The notes beneath the pieces are model-generated. The model ran no database searches and was not told the origin of the DNA. It saw only the letters and a list, made by a program, of their open reading frames with translations. From Protopterus annectens (lineage: Eukaryota > Chordata > Ceratodontiformes > Protopteridae), in assembly GCF_019279795.1 (NCBI RefSeq), contig NC_056738.1, positions 401,177,683 through 401,241,682 of the forward strand: DNA of 64,000 nt. Direction: 5' to 3'. The number at the start of each line of letters is the position of its first letter. Positions within the stretch are counted from its first letter, which is position 1. Shown in pieces: positions 1 through 12,707 of the stretch. The position numbers were made by a program, and so were the translations under genes.

Positions 1-1058
1 TAAAGAGCCTTAAGCACCCTATATCCGACTGCCACTATGCGAATGTGTAAGGTATATATTCCCGATAATGCATGTGGGGAGACGTGCATCATGGTCAGGT
101 GTTTAATCCCGGGTCATAGGTTCTGCAGGACCGGCTGGAGGCTGAGCAGTCTTGAGGACAACTACTGTTCATACAATTTGTGTCCAGATGTATACAGGAC
201 TGGACATCGTGTTGTGACACCAAGTCTAATGTTTAGAACAGATACTTATCCCATGAGGGATATCCAAAAATTGGGGGACCGATGACCTTCTTTGCTTTAC
301 GGCTATAAGGTAGGGTTATAAATGCAAGGGATACATAGTTTGTAATCCTGAGACGGCCTAGGGTGAGACTGCCTACTAGATATGGGTAGGGGTCACTATG
401 TGCAGATATGGCTGTGCCTATCTAGCAGCTCGAGTATGGGTGGTTTTGGTGGACGTTCAGGAAGGGTGGGGTGGTGTGCTGTGAAAGGGATGATGGGTAT
501 TCAGATATGTATCCAGGTGTGTTGGGGTTGGATGGCACAGTTCAGGCCAGATCCTTATGTGGGTATGTGCCGGTAATGTTTCTGTACATGTGTATTGCAC
601 TTTTTAATGTTCACATGTTTGTGGGATTGTATTGCGGATGTCTACATTTGTTCTTTGGTTATCTTCCTGATTCACCCACTGCTCCCTCATAGACCTCCAG
701 TTCACCTATTGTGCATCCAACCCAGTCTCCCCTTGTCAAATTATTACATTACCCGTCACCCTCCCACCCCCATATTACACAGACATCATTCATCCCTTCT
801 CTAGTTGATGGCCCATGGCACAGTCAACAGAACACATTGCGTACACTACATATCTCTGGGATCAATATGGTTGTGAGGACTACCCTAGCATTTCTGATCA
901 TCCACATGCTGTACTTCACGCACATAGGTACACGCAAATACTTATATTCATGACAGGGTAGGTAGACCCTGGTAATACCTGTTCATCTATGGGCTGTCCT
1001 GACAAGGACGACTTGGACCGTGAATGGGCAGATATTGGGTGAATGCTCTGACCATTGC
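1..1058. other. Non-coding stretch, no gene seen
   Basis: Only short accidental reading frames occur here. None has a recognisable domain, and they overlap one another in different frames. The base composition and the CT-rich run near 680-800 look like old interspersed repeat or unique intergenic DNA. I see no RNA gene and no clean terminal inverted repeat. Confidence 0.5.
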
Positions 1059-1428
1059 TAGGGTTGCCACCTTTTCATATGACCTGGATGGGACATTTTC
1101 GGGACACACATCAGAGTTTACAGGCCAACACATACCCACGGTCATTACAAAGGATATTACTTTAGTTTTATGCCTACATATAAGCTTTTATTGTTGTAGC
1201 GGTGTAGTTGCTTATTCTGTTTCATTTACTTGCTTATTCTGTTTCTTGTAACATTTAGGTATTTTATATACAGACATAAGTATTGTATGGGACTGTTACA
1301 TAAAATGTGGGACATAATTATGTCCTACTATCGCAGGACATTTCACATTTATAATGGTTTTGGTATGGACACACCTGCCTAGAGGGGGCCTGTCCCTCAC
1401 AATGTAGGACAGGTGGTAACTCTAACCA
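1059..1428. mobile_element. MITE-like element with GGTTGCCACC ends
   Basis: The left end reads TAGGGTTGCCACCTTTTC. The right end, reverse complemented, reads GTTAGAGTTACCACCTGTCC, so the two ends form an imperfect terminal inverted repeat of about 18 bp around a 370-bp body with no coding capacity. An internal palindrome, GGACATAATTATGTCC, lies near 1,313. This is the structure of a non-autonomous DNA transposon. The superfamily is not certain. Confidence 0.55.
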
Positions 1429-1689
1429 TTGGGCTAGGCTTAGCAATTGGTGGTGCGCTAACACGATGTGTTTCGTTTCCACTTGGTATAACTAGTGACA
1501 CTACAATGGAATACGGGCACAGGGTTTTAAATATCATTTGTTTGGGGGACGGGGACTCAATATTCAGCTACGTGCCTTTGTGTTTACTTCTTATTGTGGT
1601 GTTCGCAAAAATGTCTTGTATGCTTTACATACATTTCATTATCCACGGACACTGACAGGAGTGATTACTATTAGAGGCAGGTTGTACTA

Positions 1690-1905
1690 GTCAGCATTTT
1701 AGGTTGCGTGTATGCAACCGACATGTTCACACCTCCGTGCAGCGCTTGGACACGCCCCCTGCACTCCTACACATTTCCTATGCACGTGTCCATTACGGCA
1801 GCACACCTTCATTAATATGCATGTGGTGCTGCTGTGCCATCTCTACGCTGCATGGTCGGCGCAAGGCTAATGCCGTCCTTGCACTGAGCTTCATGAATCC
1901 CGGGG
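1690..1905. repeat. Hairpin-rich repeat, partial copy (family also at 50.3 kb)
   Basis: This segment aligns by eye with 50,540-50,735: both have CCCCCTGCACTC, then a long imperfect palindrome around CACCTTCATTAATATGCA, then an end reading GAATCCCGGGG here and GAATCCCAGGG there. The central hairpin pairs CAGCACACC with GGTGCTGCTG. A second small hairpin pairs GCAAGG with CCTTGC near 1,860-1,881. There is no open reading frame. It is probably the end of a transposon of the Harbinger family in this window, because the same end sits beside the transposase relic at 19,985. Confidence 0.5.
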
Positions 1906-2490
1906 CATATTTTGAATAAATATTGCGACAAATGAAAAAGTAGATAGCAAATCAAGATGTGAATGACTAAAGTGCCCAATATATATATAGCATGGAACAT
2001 CCAATTATAATAAATATATCTAAAAAATAAAAGATTAACAAAAAATTATTATCTAATATATCATTAGAACTGTACTCTTTAAAAATTATCATTGAGCCCA
2101 GGTTTAAATAACGCTCCTAAATTAATAATCCACATATGTTCCTTACTTGACAGAATATTATGTCTCTGTATGTTAGATATTTTTTTGTTAATCTTTTGTT
2201 ATTTTTAGATATTTTTATTATATATGGATGTTCTGTGCTATATTTTGGCCAGTTTAGTCATTCACTTCTTGATTTGCTATCTACTTTTTCATTTGTTGAA
2301 ATATTTATTCAAAATATGACAGTTTGACAATCGGTATGGTTTGCACTACACCTTTAATTATATGCTTTATATAGAGATAAGTCATCCTTTTTTGTCTCAC
2401 ACTGATGATGCCATGTGGTGAAACCTGTCTTTGTATGACTTTCTGCAATAAATCTGTTATTCAAATTTATTGGTGTTTACTTTTTCCTGA
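1906..2490. mobile_element. PLE-like inverted-repeat fragment
   Basis: Bases 1,906-2,050 reappear reverse complemented at about 2,176-2,318, giving arms of about 140 bp around a spacer of about 125 bp. The right side then carries a hammerhead-like CTGATGA...GAAAC motif and a TGCAATAAA-type tail, the same order of parts as at the PLE end at 62.7 kb. No reverse-transcriptase frame is present, so it is a short end-fragment. Assignment to Penelope-like elements rests on that resemblance. Confidence 0.45.
2402..2424 (+). ncRNA. Hammerhead-like ribozyme core (PLE end)
   Basis: CTGATGA is followed by a short stem (GCC paired with GGT around ATGT) and then GAAAC, which is the conserved core order of a hammerhead ribozyme. 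PLEs are known to carry such motifs near their ends. The flanking stems I and III were not verified, so activity is unproven. Confidence 0.4.
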
Positions 2491-2597
2491 CCTGCAATTA
2501 TGTGTTTATGGTACGAATATCTGCTGGACATAAGTGGATATTAGCTGATTCCTTGCAGTGGCATGTACTGAATTCATACTGAGAGCTGGAGTGGTTG

Positions 2598-2799
<202 letters not shown>

Positions 2800-3334
2800 T
2801 TATTTTTTTTAATAGTGCTTTACTATCAAAACCTGACAAATGCATCCTTCGACCGCATGTGGTCAAAAGGCAGTCTTCAAGTCAGCAGAATGTTGAATCA
2901 AAATATATATTGACTACATTACAGTAAATGGGTAGTGTAGTTCGAGTATTTGGGTTCGCTATTGTTCAGAGAGATTGCGGTTCAGTAAGGAACAGGGAAT
3001 TAGCCCATTTCCTCACTGTAGTGTGATCTTGAAGTTGGTATATTTAATGTACAGGGGGTGTGGGGGGTGCAGAGGGGCATAGCCCCCCTGCAAAATAGTA
3101 TAATTAACATACCATTGACTGTAGAGTGTAACGGTATGTTAATGTGCATAGCATGGGTGATTGACGTCACCTCCTGCTATGGCAAATATATTGAATTACT
3201 GGTGTTGATGTACTCAGTTTCGACCTCTCCGGACTTTCGCTGTTACATATTCAGGAATTTGGGTCGATCATTTGAATGGTCAACCGATGCACTTTCCAGG
3301 TTTTGATAGTAAACCATTTATAGTACATATGTTT

Positions 3335-3337
<3 letters not shown>

Positions 3338-3427
<90 letters not shown>

Positions 3428-3486
3428 TCACACATACACATATATTTTATATATGTATGCAACATATGTGCTCTCTCTCTCTATGT

Positions 3487-3552
<66 letters not shown>
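3338..3552. repeat. (TG)n and (TA)n microsatellites
   Basis: A TG tract covers about 3,338-3,425 and a TA tract about 3,487-3,540, ending in a short TG tract. The 60 bp between them is AT-rich. Frames through this stretch are repeat artefacts. Confidence 0.96.
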
Positions 3553-3554
<2 letters not shown>

Positions 3555-5134
3555 ATGTGTGAGTATGTATGTATAATATATGTACTGCATTGTTGTTTTC
3601 TATCCTCTGAGAAGAATATGATTATGATAATGATGAAACAATGACAGGGTAAGCACTATGAAAACAAGAGTTTCCAAAGGGAATTCACCTAAAGTTTCCC
3701 CCGGTTTAACAGCTCACAGCTGTTGCCACACTCCTTTGTCCAAAGAAGAAGTGACGTCTAACACTGTATTTCCTAAGCGAGAGAGTTGCAAGTTAAATAT
3801 GATTGCAACGGCCACCTTCATTCAAAGGCAAATACTGCAAAGAGGAGTAAGAAGGAAGGAAAAAGACAACAAAACCTAAAGTCATTTGCTGCAGTGAGGA
3901 AACTCCGTAGTCTTTAACCTACAAGCACAGTAAGTGCTCCTTCACATTTCATTCAATTTGTTTTTTTTTTTACTTTTGGATAGTATTTACTTAGACTAAC
4001 ACAACTGAAGTGGAGTCAATTGTTTAGATGTGGGGCATGCTTTATATCCATTTGTTCTGCTGGGTTTAACTGCTGAAAAAGAGAAGCTCATGTAACTAAT
4101 TTAAATTGAGCAGAAAATGGCTGTGTTGGGATTCATACCTATAGTTTACATTATCATTGTTTAGTTTTCTATCCACTACAGTGCAAACATTCTTAAACTT
4201 AGTTTAGCAATTATCTTACTGCTATATACAGAGTATCAGAATATAGAGAATTGTGGGTTGCAGAAATCAGTATATGGACTGCTGTCTTCACAAGATTTTC
4301 ATATTTTACTCCTGTTGGCAGTAACTTTAAATGCATCCCACACAACGGTCAGGTTTAGTGCATTTCCATTATGTACAGGAGCATGCTTGGCCATGGCTGT
4401 GGAAGTGTAAGGTTATACATAATGGTAGGATATATATCTGTGGGGCATATACTACTGCAACAATAGCCTTACCGGACATTATAAACAAGTACTTGTGTGA
4501 ACAGAGATTAACACTGTGTGATATTATCAGCATTAAACCTAGCACTTCATGCCTTCCTCTTTTCTTATACCAAATGGTCAGATATTAAACAAGGTGTAAG
4601 AACAGATAATATTTAGTAAGACTTCCCTACAGGAATGTATATCCATATAATTCTGAACATACTCACCCATTCAAGGTGCAATGGACTTAGCAGCATGCTA
4701 TACTTGAACTGCAGCAACTGCATTTTACATCCACTTGTCTCATGTGGAAGAATTCTAGATGTGAGCTATAGAAGTCATGTAACTTACTTATCCTGTCACT
4801 GAGTACTATTCCACCATCCCCTTAGAGAGAGGACTGTTACATGGGTCCCTTGTGACAGAAGGAGGCTTTATCACCATGCAGTAGGCCAAGCAGGATAGGT
4901 AGACAAAGGATTGCAAAATGGTGGGAATTGTGATACATGTTCATCAGAACTAACTTGCTAAGAAGGTGTAGTTATATTAGAGGGAAGTTCAGATGTAAAT
5001 CAGTTTTACCCACTGTAAAAGATGAAAAGAACAGCAACTAGTAAAAATAAAGTTGTAGATGTAGACCTAGTCAAAGCTCAGACTGATGAATCAATATACT
5101 TTATTTTTTCAAGAGAATGTTATGCAGCTGTTAT

Positions 5135-5176
5135 GAAACCCAGCCTTCTCTTCAGAGAAGAAGAAGGCTGGGTTTC
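5135..5176. repeat. Perfect inverted repeat (hairpin)
   Basis: GAAACCCAGCCTTCT at the left is matched exactly by AGAAGGCTGGGTTTC at the right, a 15-bp stem around a 12-base centre that can itself pair (CTTC with GAAG). There is no tail of T residues and no gene beside it, so a role is not evident. Confidence 0.8.
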
Positions 5177-8005
5177 AGTTTTCCCCACGTTCAACACTTT
5201 CTCTTTATCAGTGTCATTCTGACTGAACAAAACCTCAGATTTTTATACAGTAAGCTACAACAGTCCAAGAGACAATGGCATTGGTTGAACTGGTTGCCTA
5301 TAAATTATTGGAAACTATTAACTGTCTGTTTAAAAACAATATTCATACACTTTGCTACATGTAAAGTGCAACTTGGCTGGAAGTTAACTCTTGGTGTCTT
5401 TATTCTGTAATCATCCTCAGTGGAAAGGTAAAAGGGATTATGTCCTGGACTGTAGAATTTAGGCTTAGGCACTCTGTTCTTTTATCACATATCACTGTGT
5501 GGGGGGGTTTACTTCAACACAGGCAGTTTGCCCTATACAGTGGTACATTCCATGGAGTTATGAGACTGTTATCACATGTGGATTGCTTACTATTTGCTGT
5601 AGAACTGAGAACTATTTATACTGCTCACTTTGCTAACAAGGTTGCGTTAGTTTTGTGATTACAATAATTAGCTCTGAATTAGCTTAATCAGTCATATGTA
5701 ACCCTGTGAATAGTAATGATTATGTTAATTTCATGCATTTCTGAGGAATGTGCATCATAGCAGCTACATGCTGAAGAAAGTGCACCAGTGTGGGAAACAA
5801 CAGTTTGTTCACACACATATGAAGAACTGAAAAGTTTTTTCCTGGGCAGCTTTTCAATCCCTTTCACTTTTCTAAGGAGAATCCTTTATAAAAATTGGAT
5901 GCTAGCACATAGCTTTGGGCAAACAAAGGTATATGGCTATCTAAGAAACAGTATGCACATAACATTTCAAGGTTACATGAAAACAGAGCAGTACACTAGC
6001 TAGTCTGGGTATTAAATAGAAAAATCAAGTATATGCTTACACTGTGAAGATTCTGCAGTTCTTGTCTCACTGCCTCCCAATATCCTGTTCTTGAATTTGC
6101 ATTCTTTCCCTTTGTCCATTTGTTGAGTTGTACTTTCTTGATGTCAGATTTCTGATTGGTGTTTAATTTAGAAGTCCTGCCTACCCAGTACGACTGTTAA
6201 ATAATGATTTCCTCAGTGATTGTTTGATTGTTGGGCTTTACCTTTCCTATATCTTATTTCTGAGTCATGAATACCTCTGACCACTCTTAATTACTATGTC
6301 CAGCCTACCTTCCCTGTATCTGTTTTTTGACTTCCCTCCTTACTGGTATTGAATATAATCTCCTCAGCATCTGATTCTTGATTTCTGCACCTCAACTCCA
6401 TAATTCTTATTCTCCTCCCTACCCAGTATTTACTTTTAGAGTCTTCACCCCTCGATACCTAGGCTACTTGTTGGGTTTCATCTCCTCAGCATCTGCTTTT
6501 CGGTCCCATTCCTCCAATATGAGTCTTAAATTCATAATCTCCATTTTTAATGTCTAATTGATTTAGCTGTGTTAGAGGAATAGTCAGACGCATGCAAATA
6601 TATGCAAAATAGGGCAGTTGAAAACTTTGAGAAATATACCCAACTGGAAAGAAAATGTAAGAATGACCGAATTTGAATTAGGCAAGTGTGTGATTGTATC
6701 AGGAGATCTACAGGTAAGTAAGCTTTGTGAAAAACAGTTTGGAGATCTAGTGCACTACTGTCAGGTACAAAAGGAAGCAATAGTAGGAGAAAACATGAAG
6801 TATTCTTCCATATTGACATGTAGCAAAACCCTATCCATGCTACTATGTTCATTTATGGAGAGGTCATCTATGTGAGGATATAAAGAAGGCAAGTGAGTTC
6901 ATGAAAAGGCAGCCAATATAGGACAATATTGTACTATAAATCATATAAAGACAAACTAAAATAACTTTAATGTATGACCTTAAGGGGAAAGTAGGAGCAT
7001 AGGGGCATGTTATACATTTTAAAATACCTCAAAAGAATCACTATCATACAAGAGATCATCCCTTTCGAAAAAGATGCAGGAGAAGGAGACAGCACACTTT
7101 GAAAACAACATAGGTATTTTTCAGAAAGAAGATAAATGATACATGGAGCAACCTTAATTGGGAAGTTATAGGAACAAAAATGTAAAGAGAAATTGGGACT
7201 GCGTGGGAGTATTATAAGACAATTTTTTGTTAGTCGCAGAAGAGTAAACCATTCGTTCAAGTCATCCTCAAGATTTCTTGCAAATGTTTGCATCTTACAT
7301 GAACTATTGCTCAAGCATACCCATAGAAAGAAAAAAATGCATTTCTTTTCCCTCCTGTATCATAACACATATTACGTTACAGCTGAAGTAAAAAGAATGA
7401 TTCTACTTTTTCATTTTAGGTAGAAGTTTCTCTTATGCACACTAACCCATTGACGTGAACACAGGGAGAGCACATCCGAAAATTTTCCTTGGTCTTTACT
7501 AAACATAAAGCAGGTTCATTCATAGTGAAAAAAAGCAGAAAATTGTTTTCTTCAGCTGTATTTTTATAAGGGTTATTATGAAGAATCAAATTTATACACA
7601 TTGCCTGGGCATGTTTAAAAGGATGTGAGGTACCATATTATGTAGTGCAATTTGGTAAAATTGGAAAGTAGTCTTCACCTACTGTTAAGAGTCTATGTTT
7701 TTATGTTTCTTTCTCTTTAGCTTGAGTGAAATTCTTGCGTCCTGGTTTCCTCAATAACAGGTGCTGCAATTCCATCTCCTTAGTATCTCTAGGAAATGTC
7801 AGTTGTTCCGTTTTCTTTTAATACAGGAATTAAAGTGTTGTACACAGCAAGAGTGAGAGTACAGTACTTTATGCTCTGAGCTTCTTATTTGTCAGTCAAA
7901 ATATTTCTGTTTGGGTCATATTTTATATACCGGTATAAGAATATTATATATTTTTCCTGCAAATTAAAGAGTGGATATTCCTACCTTCCAGGTGCAAGTT
8001 GTAAG

Positions 8006-8105
8006 CATACCTCTAAACTATTCAGAATTTCACAGAATGTCTAGATTTTTTCCTCATATTTTTGGCCTGCTCTTCATAAAATTTGTGTTTTTAGCACATT
8101 TGACT
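8006..8105 (+). mobile_element. Partial copy of the 320-bp CATACCTCTCAAC MITE
   Basis: It begins CATACCTCTAAACT and continues with the CACAGAATGTCTAGATTTTT...CATATTTTTGG...TTCATAAA series seen in the complete copies at 38,390 and 32,501. It stops after about 100 bp, so only the left third remains. Confidence 0.6.
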
Positions 8106-8341
8106 GAAGTCACTAAATAAAGGCAGCCATTTGAGTTTGAGTTCATATCCTTCATAAAAATGCATGACAATGCAATAACTTTCTAAGATTATAAAAAAAA
8201 TTAAATCTGTCCTTGATTTGAGCTTTTGCCCCCCCCATACAATTATTCTTAGTTTTGTCCAGAAGTCTTATGCTAAGAGGTTGAGACGTACAGTTGCAAG
8301 TAATCTCATTGTATACAGAAATCGAGACAAAACACACATGC

Positions 8342-8344
<3 letters not shown>

Positions 8345-8394
<50 letters not shown>

Positions 8395-8398
8395 CATA
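8345..8398. repeat. (CA)n microsatellite
   Basis: About 25 CA units with one CG interruption near the right end. Confidence 0.97.
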
Positions 8399-10751
8399 TA
8401 TTCTGCAAAATTTCCTTAGATTTTACTATAGTAGCTTCCAGTATCTATTTTTTAATTAGTCTCCCCACTGTGTCTTTAGTCTCACTGTCCCTAGTTTTAA
8501 TGGACTCCAGAATAATTCACTTATAGGATTTGTAAGCAGATGTGTTTCTCTGTTCACAAGCATGCTCATTCTTTGCAAGGCAATGGATATTTTAATTTTG
8601 GAAAGTATGTAATTAAGGTATTCTGAAATTCTGTCTTCTGTTTGAAATAGACACCTCAAACACTGAATCTCACAATTTTAGTAAATGTCCACATTTCCAC
8701 CTCTTTTAACTTTTTTATCTAGGTTGTAATTTCTGAAATGTGCTACCATTTTTTATTCTATGTTGTTAAATTATTTTGCTTATTATTTTTCTTATTTTTT
8801 TGCATATTTTATATTTTTATATTTCTCTTCTCATCTAGCAATTATTATTATTACTATTTATTTATTCGCTTAAGTTCCTTCCCAGGCTTACAGCTATGTC
8901 ACTTTGCAGTGTGCTCTCAGATGTCCTTGATTAAAGTCTGAACAGTTGCAGACACCATTTCTATTCTGGAGAAGCTCATAGCCCCCCTTCTCACATACCC
9001 CAGTAAGCATAACCATTAAATAACAGTGTTATCCCACAACCAACCTAACTTCCTTGTTTGAAAGCCTTATGTGGGACAATTAATCCTTTTTTACCTGGCC
9101 ATTTCAAATAGTCATTGCCTAGGCTGAAACCTGGGTCATTGTCAGGCTCTTAGGATGGAGATATACGATTTAGCAAAATATAACTTCAGCAATGCTGTCT
9201 TCCTGATCCCAGTTCTCGGAAATCAAAACTCTTGGATTAGTTTTACATGCATTGGGTCTACTGTGAGGTGAAGTTGTGTTTCTCTATGGTTTTCTGGTTG
9301 TGGAGTTAATGTATAAGTAAAGAGATGATATGGGAAGTTGTAGGGGGGCTCCCCTCTGAAAAAATACTTTGAAATAGATATCACCTACAGTTTCAGCTGA
9401 TATGTATTTCAACAACATGGCTTGCCCAGTTTGTTGTTGGGGGTTTTGATTCCAGAACTCACAGAACCTTTTACTCAGGGCTGCAGATGAGGTATTAGTA
9501 ACTCTGCCTGTACACTATTAGGTTGCAGCTTTGTTCTTTTTTATATAGGAAAACTAGTTTATTTGAGATCACATTATATGTCTACATTTTCAAACGAGAC
9601 TGGCATGTGCTTAATTGTATCACAGTCTCAGTGTGCTATAATGATACAAGCACATGCTGCTGCAGTCTGGGAACAAAACACCTCCCCTGGAAATGGATTG
9701 CTTGCATCTATTGGCTGCTGTTAACAGCACTGTTTTGGTAATTACTTTCACTGTGTAATTCTATTTTAATGCCTACTTTGTAAAAAGGGACAAAAATGTC
9801 AAACAAATATAGTATCAATACACCTGATGACTATAGCCATCCAACTGCTAATGTTATAGCAACATTCACAATATCAGACCATGACTACCTTAGTGGCAGA
9901 ATGTTATTTTGCAGTTTCTGTGAATAGGGTGTGAAAGTAATTATGATTCCTCAGAATTAAAATGGAGTTTGGAGAATAAAAAGGAGCAAGTCTGTTACAA
10001 AGATAAGTCACTTCATTTGTATAAGGTGATTTCCCTCATTCGGCCAGTCCAAGGACTGGTTTGCTTGTATGAGAAAGATATGATTTCTGTATTTAAAGGA
10101 AAACAAGACATGAAAGTTATCACTGTGGTATTTTATGACAACAGCTCCCTCACCAGCATTCTGATAACTGATGAAACAGTTTGACATGCAGTCTGCTGTG
10201 TGTGCCATCCTGATGTGCCTTCATACTTATTAAATGAGACCACTAATTGAAAAGCAGAAGATGGAAAACAAAGAAGTGACAGGGCAAAGAAAGCAGCAAC
10301 ATGTAGTAGGGTAACACTTCTGACATGTAGTTCTTTTATTTGTAATGTATACACTTTATCTCATGTCTTATGAGACAGTGCTCCCCCCACCAGATGTAAT
10401 ATTTATTTGCACCTGAGCTAATGTACAGAATCTTCAGGGGGGCATGGGGGAGAGTTACCAAAACAGCATGATAGCCAGAACGTGAGTAATGAGAAATGTC
10501 ACCATCATGTTACATTCCACGACAAAATGTCTGCTTTGTTCTAAAATCCACAGTCAAATTCAAAATGGTGAAAAGGCTTAATTCCTGAAAATGAAAAGTT
10601 TGACAAGTGCAAATTGTTTGTACAGAGGAATACATGCATTGCTGACTGTATGTAGTTAGGAATAAGCCAGTACATAGGAATAAACTATACTTTTTTTAAT
10701 TGGTAGCAAACAACTGACACCTGCATGCAGTCATGCCCACATGTTGAAAGA

Positions 10752-10752
<1 letters not shown>

Positions 10753-10838
<86 letters not shown>
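10753..10838. repeat. (CA)n microsatellite
   Basis: An uninterrupted tract of about 43 CA units. Reading frames made of Cys-Val on the opposite strand are artefacts of it. Confidence 0.97.
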
Positions 10839-10840
<2 letters not shown>

Positions 10841-11527
10841 TATGTAAGTGTAGAGTGTAAAATCAAATCGACAATTTATAAAAATTATGCTATTACAGTT
10901 AGTAATGCTGAAGATCATGCTGCTGAAATTGCCACAATGAAATGCTACTAATATAATGGCAAACATTTTTGTTCTTGTTCAGAGTCATTAAATATGGGCC
11001 ATTCAGTGGAAATTAACTGGTATAAAATAGGTTGTAGACATTGGTCAGAAATAATGTGATAATATTTTACCATACATGGCAGGATAAGAAAGATGACTGA
11101 AGCAAAAAGCTGCAGTGAGAAACATTTTGACAAAAGTCTTTGTATTATATCACCTGTACCACCAAAATTAAGAACAGAAAGTGGAACTTGGACAGCAATG
11201 CCAGTTAAAGTATGGCATGTTGTTAAAAGGCCATCTAGGGAAGATACCACTGAATTTTTTGATTGAAGTCATGGTTCTTTTGGAGAAGGGCAGAGGAACA
11301 GAGTCATGTTGGCTCTCTGAGACAGTAGTGGTGCAGCAGATGTTTACATTCCTAATGCACGCCTGCCATGGCAGTGTCACTGCACATCTATGCTCTGGAG
11401 GAACTAAAGAAAGCAGGGTGTTTCTGTGTGATAGCCAACAAACCACTATCTCAGAGTAGCCATAAACCACTTTCTCAGAATAGCCATAACTCTGTCTCTC
11501 GCTCTCAACCTCCACAGTCTTCAGAGA

Positions 11528-11795
11528 ATGAACTGTACTGTAACTAAATTATGTATGCCATTAGTCTAACATAATGCATGTATGAGACATGTATGTACTG
11601 TAACTAAACTATGTATGCCAGTAGTCTAACATAATGCATTATATGAAACATTTGTTATGAACTATAACTAAATGATGTATGCCAGTAATCTAACATAATG
11701 CACATATGATACATTTGTTATGTACTGTGACTAAATTATGTATGCCAGTAATCTAACATAATGCACATATGATACATTTGCTATGTACTGTAACT
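11528..11795. repeat. Tandem repeat, 60-63 bp unit, about 4.3 copies
   Basis: Each unit has the landmarks TGTACTGTAACTAAA, TATGTATGCCAGTA, TCTAACATAATGCA and a TATGATACATTTG-like end. The last two units are nearly identical and the first is the most diverged, which suggests stepwise expansion. It lies about 0.9 kb upstream of the TLR5S coding exon. Confidence 0.85.
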
Positions 11796-12687
11796 GCCAT
11801 TTGTCTTGGGTCATGGCTGCAACCTGAGACCAGACCACCTCTCCAGTTAACAAAATAATTGAACAAGCAAGTTAATGAATGAATAAATAGTGAAAATCCC
11901 TGTTAGTGTAGCAACACTAAATCATTCAGTGCTACAGCTTTCTTCTCTCAGTACATTGCTCAGAATGAAGGGTTGCCAAGGTCATATATTTTGGAAGCGG
12001 AGACCCTTCTCTGACTAAGAGTTATGCTAACTTCACATGTGTAGCAAACAAAGCAAGCCAAACATTATGGTAGGTAGTAGACCTGGGGAAAAATCAGTCA
12101 TGAGCAAAAAGTGGAAAAAAAAAACTCCTGGCAGTATACTCTAATGATGGATTCTGATGTCAATGGAAGGGGTTAACTTCAGATACCAGAAATGTAAGCA
12201 GTTAGACAACTGTATAAACAGAAGGGAAAAAAAAGACATCATTACTTCTTGTCTTTAACAAAGAGTTTATATTATTATGACTGAGCAGTCTGATCTATTG
12301 CAAAGACAATTTTATAAAAGGCTTGTAAGTGTCTGTTTATAGTGTCACTAAACTAATGAATACAAGTGAACCCATCACTCAGAGAGAGTAGTGAAGGCAT
12401 TTAAATTTGTATTGAATCACATGATTATCTATGCTTCTTTCATATGCATCTTCTTCTTAGATGACCATTTTCTGTTTTATAAATCTGCAAGAGGGTAGTG
12501 ATTTTATTTATTGAGTAAAGAAATAAAAAAGACAGAAACAGTAAGACAGAGCTAGAACATTTTCAAAATCTGGCATATTAAACATGCATGTTTTAAAGAA
12601 TAAAGAGAAACAGAAATGTTATTTTGTTTAATATCATTATTTTTAACATTGACTGCTATGCACATTAAAAGTGAATAAATCATATAA

Positions 12688-12702
12688 TACTTTATTTTGC
12701 AG
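12688..12702 (+). promoter_or_regulatory. Splice acceptor of the TLR5S coding exon
   Basis: A T-rich run, TACTTTATTTTGCAG, ends in AG at 12,701-12,702, five bases before the start codon. Vertebrate TLR genes often have a non-coding 5' exon joined just upstream of the ATG, so this fits an acceptor and implies at least one untranslated exon further left. It is inferred from sequence context only. Confidence 0.6.
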
Positions 12703-12707
12703 GTAAA

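Larger units (their letters stand above)
3577..12702. other. Upstream non-coding region of the TLR5S gene
   Basis: Nine kilobases without a recognisable protein domain. It holds a perfect inverted repeat at 5,135-5,176, a MITE fragment at 8,006-8,105, (CA)n tracts at 8,345 and 10,753, and a 60-bp tandem repeat at 11,528-11,795. It would contain the TLR5S promoter and any non-coding 5' exon, because the coding exon opens right after a splice acceptor. I could not place either with confidence. Confidence 0.6.

Noticed and set aside
3700-3935. Possible non-coding first exon of TLR5S ending before GTAAGTGC at about 3,930
   Set aside because: A donor-like site and a TGACGTCT word are present, but nothing ties them to the acceptor at 12,702 across 8.8 kb. 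It needs transcript evidence.
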